A stretch of DNA of 64,000 bases from Cupriavidus sp. P-10 (GTDB taxonomy: Bacteria > Pseudomonadota > Gammaproteobacteria > Burkholderiales > Burkholderiaceae). The stretch lies in contig NZ_AP025170.1 of assembly GCF_003402535.2 (NCBI RefSeq), forward strand, positions 2,852,001 to 2,916,000, given 5' to 3'. Shown here in pieces: positions 42,023 through 56,143 of the stretch. Positions within the stretch are counted from its first letter, which is position 1, and each line of letters opens with the position of its first letter. The position numbers and the translations under genes were made by a program. The notes beneath the pieces are model-generated. The model was given only the letters and a program-made list of their open reading frames with translations. It did not search any database and was not told the DNA's origin.

Positions 42023-42050
42023 ATTGTACTTACGAATATTCGGAACACAA
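42023..42050 (-). promoter_or_regulatory. brnTA promoter with operator palindrome
   Basis: On the minus strand, TTGTGT (42050-42045), a 16-bp spacer and TACAAT (42028-42023) form a promoter. The perfect 10-bp palindrome CGAATATTCG (42033-42042) lies between the boxes, well placed for repression by a BrnA ribbon-helix-helix dimer. Confidence 0.65.
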
Positions 42051-42223
42051 CCTATTTTTTGTACGTACTAAATTATCTCGGCACCACCGGCCTAACGCGT
42101 CACTTCGCTTATACCTGCGATTCCTTGCGGGCCAGAGTTTGAAGCTGTGTCGGACGTCGCCCACTGGTGCCGATGCGCCTGGCTTCCTATCCTTGGCATT
42201 GCCATCCTGTCACCGGAGCCACC

Positions 42224-42967
42224 ATGAGCCGACTGCACCTTTCCGCCCTAGCCTGCGCCACCCTTCTGGCCGGCTGCGCCGGCGCCAATATGGAAAACCT
42301 GACCCAGGCCGGCGGCAGCCTGTTTACCGCGGCCACGCTGTCGGACACCAACGTCAAGACGCTGTCCGACCAGTCGTGCGCGGAAATGGACCAGAAGAAC
42401 ACCATTGCCGCGGCCGACAGCACCTACACCAAGCGGCTCGCGAACGTGATGAGCGGGCTGAGCAATACCGGGCTGCCGCTCAATGCCAAGGTCTACGTGA
42501 CCAAGGACATCAACGCGTGGGCCATGGCCAATGGCTGCGTGCGCGTCTACAGCGGGCTGATGGACTTCCTCACCGACGACGAGGTGCGCGGCGTGCTCGG
42601 CCATGAGATCGGCCATGTGGCGCTGGGCCACACCAAGGCGGCGATGCAGGTGGCCTATACCACCGCGGCTGCGCGCGGCCTGCTGGGATCGACCAGTATC
42701 GCTACGCTGACGGCACTGTCGTCGTCCCAGATCGGCGAACTGGCCGAGACCTTCGTCAACGCGCAGTTTTCGCAGCGCCAGGAAACCGCTGCCGACGACT
42801 ATTCCTTCGACCTGCTGACCAAGAACGGTGCCAACCGGCAGGCGCTGGCCTCCGCGTTCCGCAAGATGTCGCAGCTCGACGGCGGGCAGTCGAGCATGCT
42901 CAGCACACACCCCGGTTCACTGGATCGCGCGAAGCATATTGAAGCCCGCCTCGCCGGCGGGCGCTGA
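42224..42967 (+). CDS. M48 family metallopeptidase, lipoprotein
   Basis: The 247-residue protein has a lipoprotein signal (LLAGC, Cys18). The zinc protease motif GVLGHEIGHVALGH is at about residues 123-136, and the third-ligand region is RQETAADDYSFDLL. It ends STHPGSLDRAKHIEARL, like E. coli LoiP/YggG. It probably processes outer-membrane or periplasmic proteins. The start at 42224 is chosen because the signal peptide begins there. It stands alone between the toxin-antitoxin module and the aspartate cluster. Confidence 0.92.
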   Translation: MSRLHLSALACATLLAGCAGANMENLTQAGGSLFTAATLSDTNVKTLSDQSCAEMDQKNTIAAADSTYTKRLANVMSGLSNTGLPLNAKVYVTKDINAWAMANGCVRVYSGLMDFLTDDEVRGVLGHEIGHVALGHTKAAMQVAYTTAAARGLLGSTSIATLTALSSSQIGELAETFVNAQFSQRQETAADDYSFDLLTKNGANRQALASAFRKMSQLDGGQSSMLSTHPGSLDRAKHIEARLAGGR

Positions 42968-43220
42968 ACGCGCCGCATCCTGCCGTGCCGCCGCACCCGT
43001 TCGGGTGAGGCGGTCTACGCTGCCTCTCCCCTCACGCTTGCCCCCTTCACGGGTATCGGGCAGACACGCGCGCGGAATGTCGACCGCGCTTAATTCAGCG
43101 GAGAAAGCTTTCAGTACGCCGGCCCGAAACGGGCGGGGATAATGCCTCACGCTGCATTTGCCGGTCGGTGTGGCATACGCAGTCATTGTCTTTCCCGCCC
43201 CGAGGACACGCCGCCGCGCC

Positions 43221-44912
43221 ATGGAAATGCTCTCCGCCCTGCTCGCAGGACAGCCAGAAATCGCACTGTTCCTTGCGCTCGCGGTTGGCCATGCAATCGG
43301 TGCGATCCGCTTCGGCCCGTTCCAGCTCGGCGGCATCTGCGGCACGCTCATCGCCGCGCTGGTGATCGGGCAATCCGGCGCGCACCTCGATAACGACGTC
43401 AAGAACGTGGCCTTTGCCGTGTTCATCTTCGCGCTGGGCTTCACCGGCGGTCCGCAGTTCTTTGCCAATGTCGGGCGCGAATGGCGCATCGGCCTGCTGT
43501 CGCTGGTGGAAGCGTTCGTGCTGCTCGCGCTGCTGGCCATCGCCGTGCCGCTGCTGCGGCTCGACCAGGGCACGGCGGCGGGGTTGCTGGCCGGAGCCGC
43601 CACGGAGTCGGCGGTGATCGGCACCGCTTCCGAAGCGATCGCGCGGCTTGGCATCCCGGCCGAGCAGGTGCGCGTGCTGCAGACCAACATCGTCACGGCG
43701 TACAGCGTGACCTACCTGTTCGGGCTGGTGTCGATCGTCCTGCTCACCAGCCAGCTCGCGCCGTGGCTGCTGCGCGTGAACCTGCGCGAATCCGCCGCGC
43801 AATTGTGGCAGAAGCTCGGCGGCGAGAACGACATGGGCGCGGACCAGCGCAGCGCGTTGCCGCTGCTGGTGGGTCGCCTGCTGCGCGTCGAGCACCTCGC
43901 CGGCAAGACCGTCATCGAGGCCGAGCGGACCGTACAGCTTGGCGTCACCATCCGCCGCATCCGCCGCGGCGACAACACCTTCCGCCCGGCGCCCGAGGAA
44001 ATCCTTCGCGTCGGCGACGTGATCCTGGCCGTGGGCCGCCGCGACGCGATGGTCGACTTCGCGCGCAATGTCGGCACCGAGCTGCCCGACGAACCCGGCA
44101 TGGACGCCGTGCAGGCCGAGCAGGAAGTGCTGCTCACCCGCAAAGAAGTCGCGGGCCTGTCGCTTGCGCGGCTGCGGCAGGTGGCCGACGTGGGGCTGGC
44201 GCGCGGCGTTTACATCCAGCGCATCACGCGCATGGAGCATCGCATTCCAACGCTTGCCAGCACCGTGCTGCGCCGGGGCGACGTGCTGACGCTGAGCGGT
44301 CCGCAGGAAGCCGTGCAGCGCGTGGTGCCGGAGCTTGGCTACGTGGTCACGCCGACGGTCAAGACCGACTTTGTGTTCCTTGGCATCGGCGTGCTGCTGG
44401 GCATGCTGCTCGGCGGGTTCAGCGTCAAGGTGGGCCAGGCCGACCTGACGCTCGGCACCGGCGGCGGCTGCCTGGTCTCCGGACTGATCTTCGGCTGGCT
44501 GCGCGCACGCGCGCCGGTGGTGGGCTCGCTGCCGTCGCCGGCGGCGGAGATCCTCAAGGACTTCGGGCTGGCCACGTTCATTGCCGCGGTGGGCCTCTCG
44601 GCTGGCCCGGATGCGGTCAAGCTGGTGCGCGAATACGGCTTGATCCTGCCGGTGGCGGGCATCCTGGTGTCGATCGTGCCCGCGGCGGTTTCGCTGGCGA
44701 TCGGCCACTGGTGGCTCAAGCTGGAAACCCCGATCCTGCTTGGCGCGGTCGCCGGCCAGCATTGCAGCACGCCGACCATCATGGCGCTCACCAATGCCGC
44801 CGGCAACGGCACGCCGGTGATCGGCTACACCATCACCTACGCCATTTCCAACGTGCTGCTGCCGCTGCTGGGCCCCATCGCGGTGGCAATGGCCGGCGCT
44901 CTGGCGCGCTAG
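43221..44912 (+). CDS. AspT family aspartate:alanine exchanger-type transporter (copy 1)
   Basis: The 563-residue membrane protein has two membrane halves (about residues 1-165 and 375-563), separated by a cytoplasmic loop with two RCK-C-like domains (about 190-360). Family motifs are QPEIALFLALAVGHAIG at the start and GAATESAVIGTASEAI in the first half. GQHCSTPTIMALTNAAGNGTPVIGY (in part) is in the second. AspT exchangers swap external aspartate for internal alanine, generating proton-motive force with aspartate decarboxylase. The cluster with a second AspT and the decarboxylase supports this, though each copy's substrate is unproven. The ATG at 43221 is used; an upstream in-frame start at 43158 is less likely. 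Confidence 0.88.
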   Translation: MEMLSALLAGQPEIALFLALAVGHAIGAIRFGPFQLGGICGTLIAALVIGQSGAHLDNDVKNVAFAVFIFALGFTGGPQFFANVGREWRIGLLSLVEAFVLLALLAIAVPLLRLDQGTAAGLLAGAATESAVIGTASEAIARLGIPAEQVRVLQTNIVTAYSVTYLFGLVSIVLLTSQLAPWLLRVNLRESAAQLWQKLGGENDMGADQRSALPLLVGRLLRVEHLAGKTVIEAERTVQLGVTIRRIRRGDNTFRPAPEEILRVGDVILAVGRRDAMVDFARNVGTELPDEPGMDAVQAEQEVLLTRKEVAGLSLARLRQVADVGLARGVYIQRITRMEHRIPTLASTVLRRGDVLTLSGPQEAVQRVVPELGYVVTPTVKTDFVFLGIGVLLGMLLGGFSVKVGQADLTLGTGGGCLVSGLIFGWLRARAPVVGSLPSPAAEILKDFGLATFIAAVGLSAGPDAVKLVREYGLILPVAGILVSIVPAAVSLAIGHWWLKLETPILLGAVAGQHCSTPTIMALTNAAGNGTPVIGYTITYAISNVLLPLLGPIAVAMAGALAR

Positions 44913-45011
44913 CCGGACCGATGCCGCCGCGCACATCGATTACCCACCACCACCCCAAGACGATGCAACGCCTCCTCTCCCAATCCGCATCACTCGCTTC
45001 AGGAGCCTTCG

Positions 45012-48412
<3,401 letters not shown>

Positions 48413-48431
48413 GCCTTCGTTGGCGTGCCTG

Positions 48432-48462
48432 AGAGCCCGGCCCTGAGCCGGGCTCTTTTTTT
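48432..48462 (+). terminator. Rho-independent terminator after asdA
   Basis: AGAGCCCGGC and GCCGGGCTCT form a 10-bp stem with a CCTGA loop, followed by TTTTTTT. Confidence 0.92.
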
Positions 48463-48488
48463 ATGCCTTACGCGCCCCGCCAGTTGTC

Positions 48489-49304
48489 TTACCGCGATTC
48501 GACGAACGCGAGCACCGTGGCCAGCATGCCTTGCAGCGCCGGCTGCAGCCCCGCCGACCGCGCCTCGTCATAGGCGAACGGATATGTCTCGCTCATATAC
48601 GCACACTGCGACAGCTCAAGCTGCACCGCGTGCACGCCATCCTGCGGCTTGCCGTACTGGCGCGTGATATAGCCGCCCTTGAAACGCCCGTTGAGCACCG
48701 CGGTATGGCCGGGCACAGCGCTCGCCAGTTCGAGCAGCTGGTTCGCCAGCCCCGCGTCGCAGCTCTCGCCATTGGCCGTGCCGAGATTGAAATCCGGCAG
48801 CTTGCCCTCGAAGAAGCGCGGCAGCGCCGAGCGGATCGAGTGCGCATCCCACAGCGCGACGGTGCCGTGCTCGGCCTTCAGGCGCGCCAGTTCCGCGGCC
48901 AGCGCTTCATGATACGGGCGCCAGATCGCGTCGCGGCGCGCGGCGATTTCCGCGTCGTCGGGGCCGTTGCTGCCATCGGCATAAAGCGCCGTCTTGTCGA
49001 AGGTGTCGACCGGGCACAGGCCGGTGGTGTCCTGGCCGGGATACAGGTTGGCGTTGTCGGGCGGACGGTTCAGGTCCACCACGTAGCGCGAATGCGTGGC
49101 GACCAGCACGGACGCGCCCAGCTCGCGGGCAAAGCCGTACAGGCGTTCCAGGTGCCAGTCGGTGTCGGGCACGGTGCGGGCCTCGGCGGTGAGGCGCTGC
49201 GAGACCGAAGCCGGCAGGTGCGTGCCGACGTGCGGCATCGATACGAGCAGCGGGCGCGTGCCGCGATGCAGGGTGAAGGCGGGGGTATCGGTGGAGAAGG
49301 ACAT
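48489..49304 (-). CDS. hutG: N-formylglutamate deformylase
   Basis: HutG releases glutamate and formate from N-formyl-L-glutamate, the last step of the five-step histidine route. The 271-residue protein shows LLVSMPHVGTHLP, DTDWHLERLYGF, VVDLNRPPDN, and GTVALWDAHSIRSALPRFFEG, which carries the metal/catalytic residues. YITRQYGKPQDGVHAVQLEL is a late conserved block. The start is the ATG at 49304 (MSFSTDTPAF), since the further upstream in-frame codon is TTG without a ribosome-binding site. It is the last gene of the hut operon. Confidence 0.94.
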   Translation of the reverse strand: MSFSTDTPAFTLHRGTRPLLVSMPHVGTHLPASVSQRLTAEARTVPDTDWHLERLYGFARELGASVLVATHSRYVVDLNRPPDNANLYPGQDTTGLCPVDTFDKTALYADGSNGPDDAEIAARRDAIWRPYHEALAAELARLKAEHGTVALWDAHSIRSALPRFFEGKLPDFNLGTANGESCDAGLANQLLELASAVPGHTAVLNGRFKGGYITRQYGKPQDGVHAVQLELSQCAYMSETYPFAYDEARSAGLQPALQGMLATVLAFVESR

Positions 49305-49369
49305 GTTCTGGTGCAATGCGTTGGGCGGTGCCTGTAATCGTCGCGTATCAGTCGCGAATCAGTCGCGTT

Positions 49370-50776
49370 TCAGTCGGCCAGCAGGCCGGCGCGGGCGGCG
49401 ACGAACTGCCGGGCCGCTTCGGCCTGCAGCGCATGCGCGCCATGCTGCACGCGGCTGCGGCCGGCGGTGCGGACATCCGCTAGTGTCTCATGACCGTGGT
49501 TGGCGAACACGTGGGTGGCCAGCGCCTGCGCGCCATCAAGGCCGGCCAGCGTCGGATGCGCACCGTCCAGCACCACGAAGTCCGCCTGCTGGCCAGGTTC
49601 CAGCCCGGCCACGTCGCGGCCACTGGCGCGTGCGCCGCCTGCCACGGCCTCCAGATAGAGTCGATCGGCCACCTGCAGGTGGGCATCCGAGGCCAGTACG
49701 TTGCGCTGCTGCAAGCCCAGCCGCTGGCCGTACTCGAACAGCCGCAGTTCCTCGGCCACGCTGACGCTGGCATGGCTGTCTGAGCCGATGCCCCATGCGC
49801 CGTGCTGCGCGAGGTAAGGCGCCGCCTCGAACACGCCGTCGCCGAGGTTCGCTTCGGTGGTCGCACAGATGCCGGCCACGGCGCCGCTGTGCGCGAGGCG
49901 GCGGCGTTCATCCCAGTCCATGTGCGTGGCGTGCACCAGGCACCAGCGCGCATCGACATCGACATGATCGAACAGCCATGTCACCGGGCGCGTGCCAGAC
50001 CAGGCGATGCAGTCGTCGACTTCGCGCTGCTGCTCGGCAATGTGGATATGGACCGGCGCCTGCGCGTCGATCGCCTTCAGCCCCGACAGTGCATGCAGCA
50101 GGCTGTGTTCGGGCACCGCGCGCAGCGAATGCGGCGCCAGCCCGAGACGTGCGCCGGCTTGCGCGCACACCGGCGACAGGCGCTCCAGCAGCCGCAGCAT
50201 GGCGTCGGTGTCATGCAGGAAGCGGCGCTGCTCGGCCAGCGGCGGCTTGCCGCCGAAGCCGGCGGTCTGGTACAGCACCGGCAGCAGCGTCATGCCGATG
50301 CCGGTGCGCTGCGCCGCACGCAGCAGCCGCAGCGACATCTCGGCGGCATCGGCGTAGGGCTTGCCGTTGGCGTCGTGGTGGACGTAGTGGAACTCGCACA
50401 CGCTGGTGTAGCCCGCGCGCAGCATCTCGATGTAGAGCTGCGTGGCGATGGCTTCCAGCGTGTCGGGCGAGATCCGCTGCGCGAAACGGTACATCAGCGT
50501 GCGCCAGCTCCAGAACGAATCGGAACTGGCGGGGTTGTCGCCATGCGGGCGGCTGCGGCATTCGGTCAGCCCGGCAAAGCCGCGCTGGAATGCGTGCGAA
50601 TGCAGGTTGGGCATGCCTGGCAGCACCGGGCCCGCTGCGCGCGGCACGCCGGCACTTGCAGTGGCGCCGGCTTGCACGCTGGTCAGGCGGCCCTGCTCGT
50701 CCCACGCGAGCAGCACGTCGCGCGCCCAGCCTTCGGGCAGCAGGGCCCAGTCTGCGAAGAGCTGTGATGCGCTCAT
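49370..50776 (-). CDS. hutF: Formimidoylglutamate deiminase
   Basis: HutF converts N-formimino-L-glutamate to N-formyl-L-glutamate and ammonia. The 468-residue amidohydrolase has the metal motif [41 protein letters not shown] and the metal Asp in [16 protein letters not shown] follow in order. Start 50776 is fixed by an ATGA overlap with hutI (50773-50776). HutF plus HutG define the five-step pathway, as opposed to direct hydrolysis to formamide. Confidence 0.95.
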   Translation of the reverse strand: MSASQLFADWALLPEGWARDVLLAWDEQGRLTSVQAGATASAGVPRAAGPVLPGMPNLHSHAFQRGFAGLTECRSRPHGDNPASSDSFWSWRTLMYRFAQRISPDTLEAIATQLYIEMLRAGYTSVCEFHYVHHDANGKPYADAAEMSLRLLRAAQRTGIGMTLLPVLYQTAGFGGKPPLAEQRRFLHDTDAMLRLLERLSPVCAQAGARLGLAPHSLRAVPEHSLLHALSGLKAIDAQAPVHIHIAEQQREVDDCIAWSGTRPVTWLFDHVDVDARWCLVHATHMDWDERRRLAHSGAVAGICATTEANLGDGVFEAAPYLAQHGAWGIGSDSHASVSVAEELRLFEYGQRLGLQQRNVLASDAHLQVADRLYLEAVAGGARASGRDVAGLEPGQQADFVVLDGAHPTLAGLDGAQALATHVFANHGHETLADVRTAGRSRVQHGAHALQAEAARQFVAARAGLLAD

Positions 50777-52047
50777 GCCGATACGCCTCCCTGCGCCGGA
50801 TAAACACGCCCTTGCCGCACGACCGCGGCAGCAGGATTGCGGCCGAACCAGTACGCCAGCTCCGCCGGCGAATCGACGCGCCACAGCACGAAGTCGGCCG
50901 TGCGCCCCGCTTCCAGCTTGCCGTGGCGATCCGACGCACCCAGCGCGCGCGCCGCATGCTGGGTCACGCCGGCCAGCGCTTCGGGCACCGTCAGGCGGAA
51001 CAGCGTACAGGCCATATTCATCATCAGCAGCAGCGACGTCACCGGCGAAGTGCCAGGGTTGTGGTCGGTCGAGATCGCCATCGGCACGCCGTATTGGCGC
51101 AACAGCGCGATCGGCGGCAGGTTGGTGTCGCGCAGGAAATAGTACGCGCCGGGCAGCAGCACCGCGACCGTGCCGGCTTCGGCCATCGCGGCCACGCCGG
51201 CCTCATCGAGATGCTCGAGGTGGTCTGCCGACAGCGCGCGATGGCGTGCGGCCAGCGCCGCGCCGCCGAGGTTGCTGAGCTGCTCGGCGTGCAGCTTGAC
51301 GCGCACGCCGTGGCGCGCTGCGGCATCGAAGACGCGTTCGGTCTGCGCGATCGAGAAACCGATCGATTCGCAGAAGGCATCGACGGCGTCGACCAGCCCT
51401 TCTTCGGCAAGCGCCGGCAGCATAGTGTTGCACACCAGGTCGATGTAGTCGTCGGCGCGGCCAGCGTACTCGGGCGGCAGCGCGTGCGCGCCTAGGAAGG
51501 TGGTGTGCACCGACACGCCGAACTGCTCGCCCAGCCGGCGGGCCACGCGCAGCTGCTTGCGCTCGGCTTCGAGGCTGAGGCCGTAGCCCGACTTGATTTC
51601 GATGGCGGTCACGCCCTCGGCCAGCAGCGGTTGCAACCGCGTGGCGGCCTGCGCGAACAGCGTGTCTTCGTCGGCGGCGCGGGTGGCGCGCACGGTCGAG
51701 ACGATGCCGCCGCCGGCGCGCGCGATTTCCTCATAGCCCGCGCCGGCCAGGCGCATGGCGAACTCGTCGGCGCGCTGGCCGCCGTAGACCAGGTGCGTGT
51801 GGCAATCGACCAGTCCCGGCGTGATCCATGCGCCGTTGGCGTCGTGGCGCGGCAGGTCGCGGTAAGCCTGCGGCAAGTCGGCCGCGACGCCGAGCCAGGC
51901 AATGCGGCCATGCTCGACCACGAGCGCGGCATCGCGGATGGCGCGCACCGGATCGGCATCGGGCAGCAGGTGGCAGTTGTGCCAGACACCATCGGCACTG
52001 GCGGCGGTGGCAGCGGTGGCGGTGCCGGGTACGGAAGGCAGCGTCAT
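50773..52047 (-). CDS. hutI: Imidazolonepropionase
   Basis: HutI hydrolyses 4-imidazolone-5-propionate to N-formimino-L-glutamate. The 424-residue metal-dependent amidohydrolase has [31 protein letters not shown] and [28 protein letters not shown] and [15 protein letters not shown], typical of the family, follow. The start at 52047 overlaps hutD by ATGA (52044-52047). It is the fourth gene of the hut run. Confidence 0.95.
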   Translation of the reverse strand: MTLPSVPGTATAATAASADGVWHNCHLLPDADPVRAIRDAALVVEHGRIAWLGVAADLPQAYRDLPRHDANGAWITPGLVDCHTHLVYGGQRADEFAMRLAGAGYEEIARAGGGIVSTVRATRAADEDTLFAQAATRLQPLLAEGVTAIEIKSGYGLSLEAERKQLRVARRLGEQFGVSVHTTFLGAHALPPEYAGRADDYIDLVCNTMLPALAEEGLVDAVDAFCESIGFSIAQTERVFDAAARHGVRVKLHAEQLSNLGGAALAARHRALSADHLEHLDEAGVAAMAEAGTVAVLLPGAYYFLRDTNLPPIALLRQYGVPMAISTDHNPGTSPVTSLLLMMNMACTLFRLTVPEALAGVTQHAARALGASDRHGKLEAGRTADFVLWRVDSPAELAYWFGRNPAAAVVRQGRVYPAQGGVSA

Positions 52048-52652
52048 TGGTCGGACTCCATTTCCAGCGTGACACACAGGCACAGCGCATCGTCGCCGCC
52101 CGGTGCAAAAGCTTGCCAGCCAGCGGATTCGCCGGCGGCATACAGCAGGCCCTGCCCCGCTTCCAGCGCGACGGCCGGCTGCGCCTCCTGTGCCAGCCAG
52201 GTGCCGGACACGGCAAGCAGGCATACGGTATCGTCACCGGTGCTGACGGCAAACCCGTGGCGGAACGCATCGACGCGCGCGCGGCAGCGGCCGCGCCGCG
52301 TCATCACGTTGAAGTCGCGCGTGGCGCCATCGAGCAGCGCCGCCTGCAGGCCGGTGTCACCCGAAAACGCAAACGGTGCGCCCGGCTGGACCAGCCGGTG
52401 GCTGAAGCTGCCGTCGTCGGCGCGCAGCATCACGCCGGCACCGTCGAGCAGCACGATCTGGCGGTCGATACCCGGGAATGCCGAGAACGGGCCATCGGCT
52501 TCGATATCGGCCACGCTCAGGCGCCAGACAAAGTCATCCATGCCGGCGCCCGGCGGCCACACCGCGATCTCGCGCGTGTTGCCGCCGCCGTTCTTCCAGC
52601 GCGTCGGGTCGATGCCCGCGAGCGAGAATTGCTGTGGCATCACGGTGCTCAT
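52044..52652 (-). CDS. hutD: HutD family protein
   Basis: The 202-residue bicupin-like protein contains [18 protein letters not shown] (about residues 18-35), [24 protein letters not shown] (in part) and [13 protein letters not shown], the HutD/Ves signature. In Pseudomonas, HutD is thought to set an upper limit on hut induction, perhaps by binding urocanate or formylglutamate. Here it is coupled by ATGA overlaps to both hutU and hutI, so it is made in step with the enzymes. No catalytic role is assigned. Confidence 0.9.
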   Translation of the reverse strand: MSTVMPQQFSLAGIDPTRWKNGGGNTREIAVWPPGAGMDDFVWRLSVADIEADGPFSAFPGIDRQIVLLDGAGVMLRADDGSFSHRLVQPGAPFAFSGDTGLQAALLDGATRDFNVMTRRGRCRARVDAFRHGFAVSTGDDTVCLLAVSGTWLAQEAQPAVALEAGQGLLYAAGESAGWQAFAPGGDDALCLCVTLEMESDQ

Positions 52653-54349
52653 GCGCGCTTCACCATCGGCAGGTTCAGGCCCTTCTCGTGCGCGCATTCG
52701 ATGGCGATGTCGTAGCCCGCATCGGCATGGCGCATGACGCCGGTGGCCGGATCGTTCCACAGCACGCGTTCGATGCGCCTGGCAGCGGCGTCGGTGCCGT
52801 CGCAGACGATCACCACGCCGGAGTGTTGCGAGAAACCCATGCCCACGCCACCGCCATGGTGCAGGCTGACCCAGGTGGCGCCGCCGGCGGTATTGAGCAG
52901 CGCGTTCAGCAACGGCCAGTCGGACACGGCATCGGAGCCGTCGCGCATCGCTTCGGTCTCGCGGTTGGGCGACGCCACCGAGCCGCAGTCCAGGTGGTCG
53001 CGGCCGATCACCACCGGCGCCTTCAGCTCGCCCGACCTGACCATCTCGTTGAAGGCCAGGCCAGCGCGATGGCGCTCGTCCAGGCCCACCCAGCAGATGC
53101 GCGCAGGCAGGCCCTGGAAGGCGATGCGGTCGTGCGCCATGTCGAGCCAGCGGTGCAGGTGCTTGCCCTCGGGGAACAGCTCCTTCATCTTGGCATCGGT
53201 CTTGTAGATGTCCTCGGGATCGCCCGACAGCGCCACCCAGCGGAACGGGCCCTTGCCGCGGCAGAACAGCGGGCGGATATAGGCCGGCACGAAGCCCGGG
53301 AAATCGAAGGCATTCTGCACGCCTTCGTCGAACGCGACCTGTCGGATGTTGTTGCCGTAGTCCACCGTCGGCACGCCCATCTTCTGGAAGTCGAGCATGG
53401 CCTGCACATGCTTGACGATGGCGGGCCGCGCGGCGGCTTCCACCGACTTGGGATCGCGCTTGCGTGTGTCTTCCCACTGCTCGACGGTCCAGCCTTGCGG
53501 CAGGTAGCCGTTGACCAGGTCATGCGCCGAGGTCTGGTCGGTGACGATATGCGGACGCATGCCGCCGGCTTGCGCGCGCTTGGCCAGTTCCGGCACGATG
53601 TCCGCGGCGTTGCCGAGCAGGCCGACCGAGATCGCTTCCTTCTTCTGCGTGGCCTCGTCGATCATCGCCAGCGCCTCGTCCAGCGTGGTGGCCTTCTTGT
53701 CGAGGTAGCGCGTACGCAGGCGGAAGTCGATGCGCGATTCCTGGCATTCGATCGCCAGCACGCAGGCACCGGCCAGCACACCCGCCAGCGGCTGCGCACC
53801 GCCCATGCCGCCGAGGCCCGCGGTCAGGATCCACTTGCCCGACAAATCGCCGTTGTAGTGCTGGCGGCCAGCCTCGACAAAGGTCTCGTAGGTGCCCTGC
53901 ACGATGCCCTGCGTGCCGATGTAGATCCACGAGCCCGCGGTCATCTGGCCGTACATCATCAGGCCAGCGCGATCGAGCTCGTTGAACTTGTCCCAGGTGG
54001 CCCAGTGCGGCACCAGGTTGGAATTGGCGATCAGCACGCGCGGCGCGTCCGGGTGCGTGCGGAACACGCCGACGGGCTTGCCCGACTGCACCAGCAACGA
54101 TTCGTCCTCGCCCAGGCGGCGCAGGCTGTCGAGGATGGCATCGAAGCATTCCCAGTTGCGCGCAGCCTTGCCGATGCCGCCGTACACCACCAGGTCCTGC
54201 GGGCGCTCGGCCACATCGGGATCCAGGTTGTTCTGGATCATGCGGTAGGCGGCTTCGATCAGCCAGTTCTTGCAATGCAGGTGGGTGCCGTGCGGGGCGC
54301 GGATTTCACGCTGGCCACGCTGGATGAATTGGTTTTCGTTGGCGTTCAT
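52649..54349 (-). CDS. hutU: Urocanate hydratase
   Basis: HutU adds water to urocanate, giving imidazolone propionate, using tightly bound NAD as electrophile. The 566-residue protein has [33 protein letters not shown] (NAD site), and [29 protein letters not shown] (in part, with the active-site Cys region). [16 protein letters not shown] also matches the family. The ATG at 54349 follows GGAGAAC. It lies 144 bp after hutH, with a CT-rich palindrome in the gap. Confidence 0.96.
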   Translation of the reverse strand: MNANENQFIQRGQREIRAPHGTHLHCKNWLIEAAYRMIQNNLDPDVAERPQDLVVYGGIGKAARNWECFDAILDSLRRLGEDESLLVQSGKPVGVFRTHPDAPRVLIANSNLVPHWATWDKFNELDRAGLMMYGQMTAGSWIYIGTQGIVQGTYETFVEAGRQHYNGDLSGKWILTAGLGGMGGAQPLAGVLAGACVLAIECQESRIDFRLRTRYLDKKATTLDEALAMIDEATQKKEAISVGLLGNAADIVPELAKRAQAGGMRPHIVTDQTSAHDLVNGYLPQGWTVEQWEDTRKRDPKSVEAAARPAIVKHVQAMLDFQKMGVPTVDYGNNIRQVAFDEGVQNAFDFPGFVPAYIRPLFCRGKGPFRWVALSGDPEDIYKTDAKMKELFPEGKHLHRWLDMAHDRIAFQGLPARICWVGLDERHRAGLAFNEMVRSGELKAPVVIGRDHLDCGSVASPNRETEAMRDGSDAVSDWPLLNALLNTAGGATWVSLHHGGGVGMGFSQHSGVVIVCDGTDAAARRIERVLWNDPATGVMRHADAGYDIAIECAHEKGLNLPMVKRA

Positions 54350-54433
54350 GTCTTTGTTCTCCGTCGAAGGCGCTTGTGGCGCGATCAATTCAGGCTGGTG
54401 CCACTTGGTACGTGATTGCAATCGGAAGCGCTG

Positions 54434-54486
54434 GCCCTCTCCCCCGCCCCTCTCCCGCTCGCGGGAGAGGGGCCGGGAGAGAGGGC
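54434..54486. repeat. CT-rich nested palindrome between hutH and hutU
   Basis: Inner stem CCCCTCTCCCGC (54447-54458) / GCGGGAGAGGGG (54461-54472) is nested in GCCCTCTC (54434-54441) / GAGAGGGC (54479-54486). It lies inside the hut transcription unit. It may act as an attenuating stem, an mRNA-stability element or an interspersed repeat, and is similar to 10448-10483 and 63473-63588. Confidence 0.8.
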
Positions 54487-54493
54487 AGGCGCA

Positions 54494-56068
54494 TCAACCT
54501 GCGTTAGTCGGCAAAATTTCACGAACCGCCTGCGGCCAACCCGCGCCCGCATCGCCCTGCACCACCCACTGCTTCATCGCTTCGATATCCGGCGCGAGGT
54601 AGCGGTCGCCCTCCACAAAATCCACCCGGGCACGGATGCGGGCCAATTCCTGCTCCACCAGCGGCGACGACTTCAGCGGCCGATGGAACTCGATGCCCTG
54701 CGCCGCAGCCATCGCCTCGATGCCGACCACCACCGCGGTATTGGCCGCCATATCGCCCAGCCGGCGCGCGCCGTAGGTGGCCATCGACACATGGTCTTCC
54801 TGGTTGGCCGAAGTCGGCAGGCTGTCCACGCTGGACGGATGGGCCAGCGACTTGTTCTCGGAGGCCAGCGCCGCGGCAGTCACCTGCGCAATCATGAAGC
54901 CCGAGTTCAAACCGCCATCGCGCACCAGGAACGGTGGCAGGCCCGACAGTCCGGTATCGAGCAGCAGCGCCAGGCGGCGCTCGGAAATCGCGCCGATCTC
55001 CGCGATCGCCAGCGCAATGATGTCGGCGGCGAAGGCCACCGGCTCGGCGTGGAAGTTGCCACCGGAGATCACGTCGCCCTGCTCGGGGAACACCAGCGGG
55101 TTGTCCGATGCGGCATTGGCTTCGATCTGCAGGATGCGCGCGGCGTGCTGCAGGTTGTCCAGGCACGCGCCCATCACCTGCGGCTGGCAACGGATCGAGT
55201 ACGGGTCCTGCACGCGGCCGCAGGCCTTGTGCGAATCGACGATCTCGCTGCCATCCAGCATCGTGCGCACGGCGCCGGCCACGGCTATCTGGCCGGCCTG
55301 GCCGCGGGCCTCATGGATGCGCGCGTCGAACGGCTTGACCGAGCCCTTGATGGCTTCCAGCGACAGCGCGCCCGCCACCAGGCCGGCGGCGAAGGTGTCC
55401 TCGGCGGCGAACAGGCCGGCCAGCGCCAGCGCGGTCGACACCTGGGTGCCATTGAGCAGCGCCAGGCCTTCCTTCGGGCCCAGTTCGAAAGCCTTCAGGC
55501 CAGCATGGGCCAGGCCCTCGGCTGCCGGCAAGCGCTTGCCGTCGACCAGCACGTCGCCCACGCCGATCAGCGTGCATGACATATGCGCCAGCGGCGCAAG
55601 GTCGCCCGAGGCGCCAACTGATCCCTTGGCCGGGATGCACGGCGTCACGCCGTGGTTGGCCAGCGCCAGCAGCGCCTCGACCAGTTCCGGGCGAATGCCC
55701 GAGCGGCCGCGCGCGAGGCTGACCGCCTTGATGGCAAGGATCAAACGCACGGTGTCCCCGGCCAGGTCCGGGCCGGTACCGACGCTGTGCGACAGCACCA
55801 GGTTGCGCTGCAGCTGCGCCAGCTTGTCGTTGGGGATGCGGGTCTGCGCCAGCTTGCCGAAGCCGGTATTGATGCCGTAGACGACGGCGTCGGCGTCGAT
55901 GATGTCCTGCACGGTGGCCTGCGCCGCGCGCACGCCCGCCCAGGCGGAATCGGCCATGGCCAACCGCACTTCGCCGCGGTAGATGCGGCGCAGATCGGCC
56001 AGGGTAACTTGGCCCGGCTGCAAGGTCAGCAGCGGGCGGGAGGCTTGGTCGTGTTGGCTCGCAGTCAT
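54494..56068 (-). CDS. hutH: Histidine ammonia-lyase
   Basis: HutH deaminates L-histidine to trans-urocanate. The 524-residue protein carries the MIO-forming Ala-Ser-Gly in [21 protein letters not shown] (in part, about residues 148-163). [15 protein letters not shown] precedes it, and [15 protein letters not shown] is the other family block. The start at 56068 (MTASQHDQA) lies directly downstream of a HutC-operator-like site (56079-56090). It is the first enzyme gene of the minus-strand hut operon, and hutC lies 76 bp upstream. Confidence 0.96.
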   Translation of the reverse strand: MTASQHDQASRPLLTLQPGQVTLADLRRIYRGEVRLAMADSAWAGVRAAQATVQDIIDADAVVYGINTGFGKLAQTRIPNDKLAQLQRNLVLSHSVGTGPDLAGDTVRLILAIKAVSLARGRSGIRPELVEALLALANHGVTPCIPAKGSVGASGDLAPLAHMSCTLIGVGDVLVDGKRLPAAEGLAHAGLKAFELGPKEGLALLNGTQVSTALALAGLFAAEDTFAAGLVAGALSLEAIKGSVKPFDARIHEARGQAGQIAVAGAVRTMLDGSEIVDSHKACGRVQDPYSIRCQPQVMGACLDNLQHAARILQIEANAASDNPLVFPEQGDVISGGNFHAEPVAFAADIIALAIAEIGAISERRLALLLDTGLSGLPPFLVRDGGLNSGFMIAQVTAAALASENKSLAHPSSVDSLPTSANQEDHVSMATYGARRLGDMAANTAVVVGIEAMAAAQGIEFHRPLKSSPLVEQELARIRARVDFVEGDRYLAPDIEAMKQWVVQGDAGAGWPQAVREILPTNAG

Positions 56069-56078
56069 TTGTATGTTC

Positions 56079-56090
56079 CTGTCTATACAG
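56079..56090. promoter_or_regulatory. HutC-operator-like site upstream of hutH
   Basis: CTGTCTATACAG is a near-palindrome immediately before the hutH start. It matches CTGTATAGACAG (59807) as its reverse complement and resembles CTGTATATACAAG (59653). TGTA-type palindromes are typical of HutC targets. Confidence 0.65.
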
Positions 56091-56143
56091 CTTAGGATAA
56101 AAATTGAAGCAGTGGCTGACCCTCGCGGTTGGTAACGCGCGAC

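Noticed and set aside
41449..42090. tRNA 3'-end duplication bordering the BrnTA island
   Set aside because: Only a 7-base match (GGCACCA) to the tRNA end is seen near 42077, too short to call an attachment repeat.
42994..43007. CACCCG-TT-CGGGTG hairpin after the M48 lipoprotein gene as a terminator
   Set aside because: Stem is short, loop only two bases and no T-run follows; listed here rather than as a feature.
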